Below are positions 52,163 to 59,880 of a stretch of DNA of 64,000 bases, piece after piece. The stretch lies in assembly GCA_963847595.1 (NCBI GenBank), contig CAWKAJ010000003.1, positions 310,001 to 374,000 of the forward strand. Direction: 5' to 3'. The translations under genes and the position numbers were made by a program. A model generated the notes under the pieces. It searched no databases and was not told the origin of the DNA. It saw only the letters and a program-made list of their open reading frames with translations. Position 1 is the first letter of the stretch. Each line of letters starts with the position of its first letter. Origin of the DNA: JACWAE01 sp963847595. Lineage in GTDB: Bacteria > Chloroflexota > Dehalococcoidia > SZUA-161.

Positions 52163-52220
52163 AGCAGGAGAGTTAGGATTTTGGTTTTTTCAACCTGCGT
52201 TGAGTTGTGGTTTGGTGGTA

Positions 52221-52249
52221 TTGCTATTATTCTTGAGACCTGATAGAAT
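52221..52249 (+). promoter_or_regulatory. Promoter of the candidate small RNA
   Basis: TTGCTA at 52221-52226 and TAGAAT at 52244-52249 are 17 bases apart. A structured segment and terminator follow within about 105 bases. Confidence 0.5.
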
Positions 52250-52256
52250 CGGGAGC

Positions 52257-52354
52257 GACTTGAATATTGAATAGCCCCCGCTCGCTTCAGGGTAGGAAGG
52301 AAAGAGGACCCACCCAGCGAGCGGGGTTGGCTGGGGCAATCCCCAGCATTTTTT
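52257..52354 (+). ncRNA. Candidate structured small RNA of about 95 nt
   Basis: After the promoter comes an 11-bp perfect stem, CCCCGCTCGCT (52276-52286) with AGCGAGCGGGG (52316-52326). Its 29-nt purine-rich loop contains a smaller GGGT/ACCC pair. A terminator hairpin follows. There is no reading frame. The RNA family is not recognised; it could instead be a leader of the radical SAM gene. Confidence 0.45.
52330..52354 (+). terminator. Rho-independent terminator
   Basis: GCTGGGG (52330-52336), loop CAAT, CCCCAGC (52341-52347), then ATTTTTT. This is a strong, perfect 7-bp stem with a U tract. Confidence 0.8.
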
Positions 52355-52557
52355 ATATCACTTTTTAACCTACATTACATAATCCTAGTTCCGACAGTCT
52401 GCGCAGGTGCGTAGGCTGTCTGCAATCCCCGGAGGTGTCGAACGAAGTCGCATCTTTATCCACCTTCCCCCGCAATCCAGACTTGACAGCCTGAGAGCGG
52501 GCGTTTTAACATAGCCACACTGTTGATATTGAGAGATTACGAGCTCCGCTACGGACA
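52355..52557 (+). other. Leader-like region before the radical SAM gene
   Basis: These 203 bases have no gene. AGGCTGTC near 52423 and GACAGCCT near 52486 form a long-range 8-bp dyad, and CCGGAGGTG lies between. It may be a structured leader; I do not recognise a known riboswitch class. Confidence 0.3.
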
Positions 52558-54087
52558 ATGGGCATGAAAACATTGCTGATAAATCCCCCCTATCCTTTCT
52601 CGGAAAACCCGGTCATGCCCATGGGGCTGCTCTATGTCGGCGCGGTACTGGAACGCAGCGGGCACGAGGTACAGGTGCTCGACCTCCTGGTATCCCGGTA
52701 TTCCAGGGAGAAGATAAAGAATAAAATCGAGGAGTACCAGCCGGATATAATCGGCACAACCTCGGTCACACTGAACTACCCCGTTGCCTCCGATATCCTC
52801 AAGTATTGCAAGGCTGTGAACAAGGACATTATCACAATCATCGGGGGCCCTCATGTCACCTTCACTCCTGTGGAAACGCTCACCGAGGCTCCCTGGATAG
52901 ACATCGTGGTCAGGGGAGAGGGCGAGCAGACCATACTGGATATTGTGAGCGGCAGGAAGCTCTCAGAGATAGACGGGATCGCATATAGAGATAAAAAAGA
53001 TGGCATAAAACTTACCGGAGAGCGCCGTTTGATGGAAAACCTGGATGAACTCCCCATGCCGGCCAGGCATCTCTTCCCTCTGTCTCGATACCATGCCCTC
53101 GATACCTCGTGCACCGTAATCACGAGCAGGGGCTGTCCTTTTAGCTGCATCTTCTGCGTCGGCTCCAAGATGGGCGGCAGGAGGATGAGGTATCGCAACC
53201 CGAAGCTCGTCCTTGATGAGATAGAGCAGGGCCTGGCTCTGGGGTTCAAGGAAGTGGACATTGAGGATGACCTGCTCACGGTCAACCATAAGCATCTCTT
53301 CGCCATTTGCGATGGGATGATGGAACGAGGCCTGAAATTCAACTGGAGAGCATTCTCCAGAGTAGACACTGTGAATATGGAAGTGCTCAGGAAGATGAAA
53401 CAGGCGGGATGCACCGGCCTCCTGTACGGGGTGGAGAGCGGAAACCAGGAAATCCTGGACAGGATTAAGAAGAAGATCACCCTGGACAAGGTGAAAGAAG
53501 CTGCAAAGATGGCTAATGCCGTGGGAATCGATGTCCAGGCTGCTTTCATCCTGGGGCTGCCTGGTGAGACCAAGGAGACCCTGACTCAGACTCTGGACTT
53601 CGCTCAGGGGCTCAATGTTTTCTATGGAGTACATGTCTTGTCGCCTTTCCCGGGCACTGAAGTGCGGGAGAAGGCGGAGGAATACGGAATCGAGATATTG
53701 ACCAGCGATTGGTCGAAATACGACTGCAACAGGCCGGTAACCAGGACTAAGGATGTCAGCCCGGAGGAGATAACCGCCTTTCTGCACAGATACTACAGGG
53801 GGCTGAGGCTGACGCCGGAGGACCTGGTGGGCATTAAATCGAATCACTCACAGGAGAGGGAGAAAAGGCGCAGTCCGCTGGTATGGGCTATTCTTCACGG
53901 TGATGTAATCGAAAGCCTGGGAACGATGAGGCGGGAAGGCGATCCGGTAGAAGGCCTGATACGCAAGCTTGCGGAGATAGTGCCCTATCCACTGCAGCAG
54001 ATTAGGGAGAGCGTTACAAAGTGGGTCAAGGATAGTCTTCTGAGGTATGAAGTCAGGGATGGACGTCTGGTGTGGAGCTGGCACTGA
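52558..54087 (+). CDS. B12-binding-domain radical SAM protein
   Basis: This 509-aa protein has an N-terminal cobalamin-binding-type Rossmann region (residues 1-135; L-I-N-P-P-Y-P near residue 7, G-G-P-H-V near 97) and a radical SAM core with C-P-F-S-C-I-F-C (Cys193, Cys197, Cys200). The base-off cobalamin histidine motif D-x-H-x2-G is not seen. Such proteins methylate unreactive carbons or build lipids and cofactors. The start may be the ATG at 52558 or 52564; neither has a ribosome site. It is followed 35 bases on by a transglutaminase-like gene. Confidence 0.85.
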   Translation: MGMKTLLINPPYPFSENPVMPMGLLYVGAVLERSGHEVQVLDLLVSRYSREKIKNKIEEYQPDIIGTTSVTLNYPVASDILKYCKAVNKDIITIIGGPHVTFTPVETLTEAPWIDIVVRGEGEQTILDIVSGRKLSEIDGIAYRDKKDGIKLTGERRLMENLDELPMPARHLFPLSRYHALDTSCTVITSRGCPFSCIFCVGSKMGGRRMRYRNPKLVLDEIEQGLALGFKEVDIEDDLLTVNHKHLFAICDGMMERGLKFNWRAFSRVDTVNMEVLRKMKQAGCTGLLYGVESGNQEILDRIKKKITLDKVKEAAKMANAVGIDVQAAFILGLPGETKETLTQTLDFAQGLNVFYGVHVLSPFPGTEVREKAEEYGIEILTSDWSKYDCNRPVTRTKDVSPEEITAFLHRYYRGLRLTPEDLVGIKSNHSQEREKRRSPLVWAILHGDVIESLGTMRREGDPVEGLIRKLAEIVPYPLQQIRESVTKWVKDSLLRYEVRDGRLVWSWH

Positions 54088-54121
54088 TATCGTTGAAAAT
54101 GTTATCTGAGGAGAGTTTTTG

Positions 54122-54799
54122 ATGCCGTCGTCAGACAAGTATTTGAAGTGCACGGAGATTATTGATTGCGACAACAGGTCGGTGAAGCGGAAAGCCCGGT
54201 CTTTGACCAAGGGCTTGAAGACAGATAAAGAGAAGGCGATAGCTCTTTACTATTTCGTCAGGGATGAGATCAAGCACAACGCCTATGCCCCGCTCTACGA
54301 CTTCAACCGCTATAAGGCGAGCGTGACCCTCGAGGAGAAGAACGGGTTCTGCCAGCAAAAAGCAATCCTTCTCGCCGCAATGGCGCGAGCTGTGGGCATA
54401 CCTGCGCGGCTGGGCTTCGTAGATGTCTACGACCACCAACTGTCTGAGAATTTCAAGAAGATGATTGGGGGAGTGAACAAGTTCCCCTTCCACGGCTTCG
54501 CCGAATTGTATATCAACGGGAAGTGGCTGCATGTCAGCCCCGCTTATGACAAGGGAATCTGCCAGCGCAAAGGGTTCGTCCCGGTGGAATTTGACGGCGA
54601 GCACGATGCCAAAGACTCGCCGTACACTAAAGGCGGTAAGCCTCACATCGAGCATGTCGAGTACCACGGTCCCTACGATGATTTCCCCTGGGAGGAAGTT
54701 CGAGATTATTACAGGAAGTGGCTGGCAGGGATGGGCTTTGACTACGATGAGATGGCGAAGATGGGGGACCAGGTCCGGCAACAGAAGCTAAAGGGGTGA
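54122..54799 (+). CDS. Transglutaminase-like protease-fold protein
   Basis: The ATG at 54122 lies 8 bases after GAGGAG. The 225-aa protein carries the transglutaminase triad Cys77 (G-F-C-Q-Q-K), His124 (F-H-G-F-A-E) and Asp143 (S-P-A-Y-D-K). No signal peptide is seen, so it acts in the cytoplasm. Bacterial members are mostly cysteine proteases or peptide cyclases. Its position behind a B12-radical SAM gene suggests joint processing of a peptide or metabolite, but no precursor peptide gene is visible. Confidence 0.82.
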   Translation: MPSSDKYLKCTEIIDCDNRSVKRKARSLTKGLKTDKEKAIALYYFVRDEIKHNAYAPLYDFNRYKASVTLEEKNGFCQQKAILLAAMARAVGIPARLGFVDVYDHQLSENFKKMIGGVNKFPFHGFAELYINGKWLHVSPAYDKGICQRKGFVPVEFDGEHDAKDSPYTKGGKPHIEHVEYHGPYDDFPWEEVRDYYRKWLAGMGFDYDEMAKMGDQVRQQKLKG

Positions 54800-54808
54800 G
54801 GGTAGGTT

Positions 54809-55039
54809 TTACGCTGCGAGCCTGGCCTGGCAGTTACGCTTATTCTCACACTTCCGACACAAAGTAGCGTCAAACTCGCCTTTGGAGATGCATTCCCAGC
54901 AGGGCATGGCTTCCTCGCCGCACATAGGGCAGCACATTTCGTTGAGGTTGCCTTTGCCTGTGTCCATAAACATATAGCCGCAGAAAGGGCAGTACCAGAA
55001 TTTCGGCCTCATCTCTAAAATTTTTCTTGTTTGGCTCAT
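54809..55039 (-). CDS. Small zinc-ribbon/rubredoxin-like protein
   Basis: This 76-aa protein is rich in cysteine pairs: Y-C-P-F-C-G-Y, C-C-P-M-C-G-E, P-C-W-E-C and L-C-R-K-C-E, then a last R-N-C-Q. These could form two zinc ribbons or one rubredoxin-type site plus a treble clef. AAGGAAG lies about 10 bases before the ATG. It converges with the transglutaminase gene. Function unknown. Confidence 0.7.
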   Translation of the reverse strand: MSQTRKILEMRPKFWYCPFCGYMFMDTGKGNLNEMCCPMCGEEAMPCWECISKGEFDATLCRKCENKRNCQARLAA

Positions 55040-55160
55040 AGCTATCAGCTTCCTTGGTTACTTATACAATTATACACTGGATTAGCGTTCCTTGGTTGAC
55101 CATGATATTTCTGATGTTTATACTAGCACATAGCCTTTAAACCTCTATGCGAAGATAGCC

Positions 55161-56261
55161 ATGCCCAAAGTGAATGACGAATTCTATATGAAGCTGGCTC
55201 TAGCCCTAGCGCGTAGGGGGCTGGGCAAGACCAGCCCCAACCCTATGGTGGGCGCGCTGATTGTCAAGGGTGGCAAGATAGCCGGTCGGGGCTATCATGA
55301 GCGCTTCGGCGGGCCACATGCTGAAATCAATGCCATCCAGGATGCCAGAGGCGATATAAACGGGGCAACGCTCTACGTTACGCTGGAGCCCTGCTGCCAC
55401 AAGAAGAAAAAGACGCCTCCCTGCCTGGATACCCTGCTCAAATACAAATGGAAAAGGGTCGTTATCGGGACTTTAGACCCTAACCCGAAGGTGAACGGCA
55501 GGAGCGTCGGAATCCTGAAACAAAAGGGGATTGAGACAAGGGTCGGCGTGCTCACGGAGGAGTGCCAGAGGCTCAATGAAGCTTACTTCAAATATATTCA
55601 AACCGGGATACCCTTCGTCACACTGAAGTTCGCCCAGACATTAGACGGCAGGATTGCCACTTGGACGGGGGATTCCAAGTGGATAAGCTCCGAGCCGTCC
55701 CTGAAGTGGGCACACAGGCTGCGCAGCCTCCACGACGCGGTCCTGGTGGGGGTGGGGACGGTTATTGAAGATGACCCCCAATTGACGGTGCGCCTGGTGA
55801 GGGGGAGGAATCCCCTGCGTGTGGTCGTGGACAGCAGGTTAAGGATACCTCTGAGCTCCAAGATTTTGAAAGACCTGGAGAATGCCCCCACCATCATTGC
55901 TGCTATCTCGCAGGCTGATATTGAGAAGGCCTTCGCTTTAAGCATCATGGGCATCGAGGTTTTGACAATAGGGGAAGATAGCGAAGGCATGGTAGACCTT
56001 AAAGAACTGCTCCAGAAGCTAGGGAAGAAGAATATTTCCTCCGTTTTAGTTGAGGGCGGAGCGACGACTATCACCTCTTTCATCCGGCAGGGGCTGGCAG
56101 ATAAAATCGTGGCTATTATAGCGCCGAAGATTATGGGGGAAGGGGTTGAGGCGGTGGGAGAGCTGGGAATACTGAAAGTAGGCCGCGCCTTGAAGCTGTC
56201 ATTCGACAAGGTTTACCGCAAAGGGGAAGACGTAGTTGTAGAGGCAAGCATCAGTAAGTAA
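55161..56261 (+). CDS. ribD: Bifunctional riboflavin biosynthesis protein RibD
   Basis: This 366-aa protein has an N-terminal deaminase with H-A-E (His53, Glu55) and the zinc ligands in E-P-C-C-H (Cys78) and T-P-P-C (Cys88), followed by a reductase domain with D-S-R-L-R-I-P, L-V-E-G-G-A and the C-terminal G-K/R-A-L-K-L. It does the second and third steps of riboflavin synthesis on the pyrimidine intermediate. The loop between the zinc ligands has four lysines and is one residue longer than usual. No other rib genes lie nearby, so the gene stands alone. The ATG has no clear ribosome site. Confidence 0.9.
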   Translation: MPKVNDEFYMKLALALARRGLGKTSPNPMVGALIVKGGKIAGRGYHERFGGPHAEINAIQDARGDINGATLYVTLEPCCHKKKKTPPCLDTLLKYKWKRVVIGTLDPNPKVNGRSVGILKQKGIETRVGVLTEECQRLNEAYFKYIQTGIPFVTLKFAQTLDGRIATWTGDSKWISSEPSLKWAHRLRSLHDAVLVGVGTVIEDDPQLTVRLVRGRNPLRVVVDSRLRIPLSSKILKDLENAPTIIAAISQADIEKAFALSIMGIEVLTIGEDSEGMVDLKELLQKLGKKNISSVLVEGGATTITSFIRQGLADKIVAIIAPKIMGEGVEAVGELGILKVGRALKLSFDKVYRKGEDVVVEASISK

Positions 56262-56310
56262 AAATTTCGGTAGCGTCGAAAGGTTATTAATAGCCGATTG
56301 CCATATAGCT

Positions 56311-56340
56311 GAGATTCTTCGCTTCGCTCAGAATGACATT
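56311..56340. repeat. Short GAGATTCTTCGCT...AGAATGACA repeat
   Basis: GAGATTCTTCGCTTCGCTCAGAATGACA is a small dyad (ATTCT/AGAAT) of the same general type as the other palindromic elements. A diverged copy lies at 59853-59880, at the end of the recombinase gene. Confidence 0.55.
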
Positions 56341-56363
56341 TAATACGTGAGTCGAGGTGGAAT

Positions 56364-57560
56364 ATGGTGCAACCAGAGCAGGCTCTGTCGGGCGTTCGGG
56401 TGCTGGATTTGACCCATTACATCGCCGGGCCTTACTGCACCAAGATGCTGGCTGACTACGGCGCCGATGTAGTCAAGGTCGAGAAGCCAGGAGCGGGCGA
56501 CGCTGCCAGGTCGCTGGGGCCCTTCCTCAACGACGAGCCTCATCTTGAGAAAAGCGGCCTCTTTCTATATCTCAACACCAATAAGAAAAGCATCACGCTC
56601 AACCTGAAAAGCGCTACCGGCGTGAGCATTCTTAAGGAACTGGTCAAGCAGTCGGATATCCTGGTGGAGAACTTCAGCCCGCGGGTGATGCCCGGCCTGG
56701 GACTGGATTACAAAACCTTGAAGAAGATAAACCCCGGCTTGGTGATGACCTCCATCTCGAACTTCGGGCAGACCGGCCCCTACCGGGACTACAAGGCGAC
56801 AGACCTCAACATCTGGGGGCTCAGCGGCATTCTCTACGAGTGCGGCGAGCCTAATCGCGAGCCTCTGAAGATGGGCAACAATGTATCCGAGTATGTGGCC
56901 GGGCTCTATGCGGCACTGACTACATTGTCTGCTCTTTATTATCGGGACGAGGGTAGTGCGGGGCAACACATAGATGTACCGATGTGGGAATGCTTTCACA
57001 CCATGCAGCCCTCAATGACGCTGGTGTATTCCTATGCCGGGTTCATCAGGAAGAGGGCGGGGGTGCGTTTCCCCTGGGGCATTCTCCCATGCAAGGATGG
57101 TTTTATCGGGTTCTACCTGCCCACCCAGGTACACTGGGAATCGCTGTGCGCCCTAATGGAAATGCCCGAGCTGAGGGAGAAGCCCGAATATGAGACGCCG
57201 ATGCTGCGCGAGGAGCGAAGAGAGGAAGTAACAGCCATCATAGTCTCCTGGCTCAAGGATAAGCGCATGGATGATGTGTTCCATGCCGCACAGGAGCTCA
57301 GGCTGCCTTTGACTATCGTCCCCAACCCGGAGCAGTTGCTGGATACGCCGCAGCACAAGGAGAGGAAGTACTTCGTTAAGATTGACCATCCTGAGACGGG
57401 CAAGCTCACCTATCCGGGTGCTCCCTTCAGGCTCGACGAGACGCCCTGGTACGCCGGGCGCGCCCCGCTGTTAGGCGAACACAATCGTGAGATTTACAGC
57501 AAACGGCTGGAATACGGTAAAGATGATTTGGTGATATTGAAGGAAGAGGGCGTTATTTAA
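56364..57560 (+). CDS. Family III CoA-transferase, first of the second pair (catalytic Asp replaced by Glu)
   Basis: This 398-aa CaiB/BaiF protein is paralogous to 781-1989 (shared S-x-L/V-x-V, A/S-G-P-Y-C-T-K and F-G-Q-T-G-P-Y-R-D-Y-K-A). At the place of the catalytic aspartate it has Glu176 (N-V-S-E-Y-V-A-G-L; codon GAG). A glutamate may slow or abolish anhydride formation, so this subunit may be structural, with catalysis by the partner at 57572. That partition is known from BbsEF-type enzymes. The ATG at 56364 has only a weak ribosome site. Confidence 0.83.
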   Translation: MVQPEQALSGVRVLDLTHYIAGPYCTKMLADYGADVVKVEKPGAGDAARSLGPFLNDEPHLEKSGLFLYLNTNKKSITLNLKSATGVSILKELVKQSDILVENFSPRVMPGLGLDYKTLKKINPGLVMTSISNFGQTGPYRDYKATDLNIWGLSGILYECGEPNREPLKMGNNVSEYVAGLYAALTTLSALYYRDEGSAGQHIDVPMWECFHTMQPSMTLVYSYAGFIRKRAGVRFPWGILPCKDGFIGFYLPTQVHWESLCALMEMPELREKPEYETPMLREERREEVTAIIVSWLKDKRMDDVFHAAQELRLPLTIVPNPEQLLDTPQHKERKYFVKIDHPETGKLTYPGAPFRLDETPWYAGRAPLLGEHNREIYSKRLEYGKDDLVILKEEGVI

Positions 57561-57571
57561 GGGGGTTAGAT

Positions 57572-58861
57572 ATGGCTGAGTTACCGTTACAGGGCGTGAG
57601 GATAATAGATGCCTGCATCTACTGGGCAGGACCCATGGCCACCTCGCTGCTGGGGGATTTGGGCGCCGAGGTCATCAAAGTAGAGTCCATTCAACGCCTG
57701 GACCACCTCAGGCTGCTGGGCGGGTGGCCCAGTCCTGACGGATACGAATGGTCTGCCGTATTCAACGGCGTCAATCGAAACAAGTACGGCATCACCCTCA
57801 ACCTGAATCATCCCAAGGGCAAAGAAATCTTCAAGAAACTGGTGGAGATTGGAGATATAGTAGCCGAGAACTTCAGTCCCCGCGTGATGGAGAACTGGGG
57901 CTTATCTTACAAGGAACTGAAGAAGATCAATTCCAAGATTATCATGCTCTCAATGCCCGGCTTCGGCACCACCGGCCCCTGGCGCAATTATGTCACCTTC
58001 GGACCCAATGTGGAGATGGTATCGGGTATGCCTATCGTCAGCGGCTACAAAGACGGCCCGCCTATGATGACCGGCTATATCGCAGACCCGGCTGCCGGCT
58101 TGATGGGTGCAGTGGCTGTGATGATCGCCCTGCGGCGCCGTCAGAAGACGGGCAAGGGGCAGCATATCGACCTGTCGCAGATCGAGGCATTCACCGGCTT
58201 CATGGGTGGGCCAATCATGGACTACACCATGAATAAGAGGATGCAGCCGCGCAGGGGAGACCGCCATCCTTCCTTCGCTCCGCATGGCGCATATCGCTGC
58301 AAAGGCGATGATGAATGGGTTACCATCACCGTGTCCTCCGATGAGGAGTGGGGCAGGTTTTGTCAGGCCATGGGCGATCCTGCCTGGACTCGCCGGCCCA
58401 AGTTCTGCGACGCCCTGAGCCGCTATGAGAACCATGACGAACTGGACAGACTCATTGAAAAATGGACAATGCACCGCGGTAAGCGCGACGTCATGCAAAT
58501 ACTGCAGCAGGCGAACGTAGCTGCAGCACCGGTCTTGAACTATGGAGAGGTTTTAAGCGACCCTCACATTGAGGCGAGAGGTTTCTTCGAGACAATAACC
58601 CGTTCTGTCACGGGAACTCATCCTTACCCCGGCTTTCCCGTCAAGCTCTCACAGACCCCTGTTAGCATCCGTAAGCCAGCACCAACCCTGGGCCAGGACA
58701 ATGAATATATCCTCAAAAAATACCTGGGCATGAAGAAAAAGGAGATCGCAAAGCTGGCCGAGGAGGAGATAATCGGCACCAAGCCGCAGGGATGGGCCTT
58801 CGGCATGGAAGCCGAGGAAGCGATCTCGAGGCTGAAGGACATTCATAACAAGGCGGAGTAA
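57572..58861 (+). CDS. Family III CoA-transferase, second of the second pair
   Basis: This 429-aa protein is paralogous to 2022-3221, with L-Q-G-V-R-I-I-D-A-C at the start and the catalytic aspartate kept at Asp172 (Y-I-A-D-P-A-A-G-L). It has a longer C-terminus (about 30 residues, E-E-I-I-G-T-K-P-Q-G-W). It starts 12 bases after the partner gene, in the same direction, with GGGGG upstream of the ATG. The pair resembles two-subunit benzylsuccinate-type CoA-transferases; the acid substrate is not known. Confidence 0.85.
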   Translation: MAELPLQGVRIIDACIYWAGPMATSLLGDLGAEVIKVESIQRLDHLRLLGGWPSPDGYEWSAVFNGVNRNKYGITLNLNHPKGKEIFKKLVEIGDIVAENFSPRVMENWGLSYKELKKINSKIIMLSMPGFGTTGPWRNYVTFGPNVEMVSGMPIVSGYKDGPPMMTGYIADPAAGLMGAVAVMIALRRRQKTGKGQHIDLSQIEAFTGFMGGPIMDYTMNKRMQPRRGDRHPSFAPHGAYRCKGDDEWVTITVSSDEEWGRFCQAMGDPAWTRRPKFCDALSRYENHDELDRLIEKWTMHRGKRDVMQILQQANVAAAPVLNYGEVLSDPHIEARGFFETITRSVTGTHPYPGFPVKLSQTPVSIRKPAPTLGQDNEYILKKYLGMKKKEIAKLAEEEIIGTKPQGWAFGMEAEEAISRLKDIHNKAE

Positions 58862-59241
58862 CTGCAGTGAGGGAAGCTGGCTTTTCTCGATTCTTGAGAC
58901 TAAAGTCACATACAAATATCCTGGCTAGCGATATTTTATAAGATAAAAGATAGGACAAGGAGGTGGGAACGGTTCTAAGATCAGGGCTCTTGCCAATGCG
59001 TAAAACCCAAGGAGAAGATGAACACCGGCAAGGGTTGAATAGGATCCCGAGCCCTTCAGGTTATTCAGACAATATAAAGGGCACCGATGAAGATGGTGAC
59101 CAGGCAAGTTCAGACATTAGCTGAACGGAAGGGTAGTGGAGTTGAGATACGGTCTCTAAGTAAGAGAGAGCTTCTACTTCTTGAAGCGCTCTCTTTTTGC
59201 GCATTTGATTTATAGCAGCAAGGGTGTGGAGGAGGTGCATG
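58862..59241 (+). other. Structured leader region with a short frame and a terminator
   Basis: This 380-base gap holds a 53-codon frame (GTG 58963, or ATG 58996, to TGA 59124) whose product is not family-like, a GTTCAG/CTGAAC hairpin at about 59108-59126 and a terminator at 59165-59198. A transcript ending just before the selenoprotein suggests either an independent small RNA or attenuation of the gene at 59242. A decayed group II intron or other RNA element cannot be excluded. Confidence 0.35.
59165..59198 (+). terminator. Rho-independent terminator or attenuator
   Basis: AGAGAGC (59165-59171) pairs with GCTCTCT (59188-59194), followed by a U tract (59194-59198). It lies 44 bases before the ATG of the glutaredoxin gene, so it may be an attenuator or the end of an upstream RNA. 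Confidence 0.7.
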
Positions 59242-59760
59242 ATGGACGTCAAGGTTTATGTCACACAGACTTGACCTTATTGTCATCAGGTCAAGAGGTT
59301 TCTTGGCGAGCGCGGTGTCAAATATGTTGAGCACGATGTATCCCGCGACCGGGCAGCGGCAGACGAGATGGTGCGCCTGACGGGGCAACTGGGCGTGCCG
59401 GTAACCGTCATCGATGGCCAGGTGGTGGTTGGCTTCGACAGGCCTCGCCTGGAGCAACTGCTCGCAAGTGGCGGCGGCCAGCGGCCTCATCTCGGGTTGA
59501 AGGTAGCGGATGCGAGCAAGGTGGCGCAGAGAACAGGCGGAGTGCCGGTATTCGGGGCACTGGTGGGAGCCGTGGCTCCGGGCTCATTGGGTGAGAGGGC
59601 TGGCTTGAAAAACGGCGATATAATCACTGAGTTGAATCTGCGGCCGATACGCGGTGTGGACGACCTGGAGCGTGCCATGGGTGAGCTAACCCCTGGCGGC
59701 CGAGCGGCAATTGTCTACCTGCGAGGGCAGGAGACCTTAAGAGTGGAGATCGTGGTGTAA
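59242..59760 (+). CDS. Selenocysteine glutaredoxin-PDZ fusion (in-frame UGA)
   Basis: Reading from the ATG at 59242 (GGAGG 6 bases upstream) gives M-D-V-K-V-Y-V-T-Q-T-stop-P-Y-C, where the TGA at 59272-59274 sits at the first cysteine of the glutaredoxin C-P-Y-C motif. Reading through TGA as Sec gives 172 aa: a glutaredoxin domain (residues 1-75) with the cis-proline segment G-V-P-V-T-V-I and the G-F-D motif, then a PDZ domain (residues about 85-172; G-A-V-A-P-G-S-L-G-E-R-A-G-L, then G-D-I-I-T). A SECIS-like hairpin lies at 59290-59307. The fused PDZ may bring the reductase to proteases or membrane proteins. No sel genes are in the window. A broken gene is possible but the placement argues against it. 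Confidence 0.8.
59290..59307 (+). promoter_or_regulatory. Bacterial SECIS-like hairpin
   Basis: A 7-bp stem (59290-59296 with 59301-59307, one G-U pair) has a GGTT loop at 59297-59300. The first loop G is 22 bases after the UGA codon. Bacterial SECIS elements carry a G among the first two loop bases and lie about 16-37 nt after UGA; SelB reads the GGU-type loop. A rival 8-bp hairpin at 59270-59295 includes the UGA. Confidence 0.65.
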
Positions 59761-59852
59761 ACGAAGCATTACGTGGGAATTTCTAAGTAATCTTTCATGT
59801 CAATTTGCAATTGGCGCCACTGAGGAACGAAAATAGTAGGCATCGCGAAGTA

Positions 59853-59880
59853 CTGAGATTCTTCGCTTTGCTCAGAATAA
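59853..59880. repeat. Diverged GAGATTCTTCGCT repeat at the recombinase 3' end
   Basis: The sequence is a changed copy of the repeat at 56311-56340. The stop codon of the recombinase gene (59872-59874) lies within it, so the element boundary and the repeat coincide. Confidence 0.4.

Noticed and set aside
58963..59124. A 53-codon gene before the selenoprotein
   Set aside because: The start is poorly supported and the product is low in hydrophobic residues with no family; kept only as part of the leader region.
58900..59200. tRNA-Sec gene or signal recognition RNA
   Set aside because: No cloverleaf with a UCA anticodon and no SRP signature could be found.
59239..59271. Reading the 59242 frame as a 10-codon peptide that ends at TGA, with a pseudogene behind
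   Set aside because: The downstream frame is intact for 162 codons, and the TGA replaces precisely the catalytic cysteine with a SECIS-like loop behind it.
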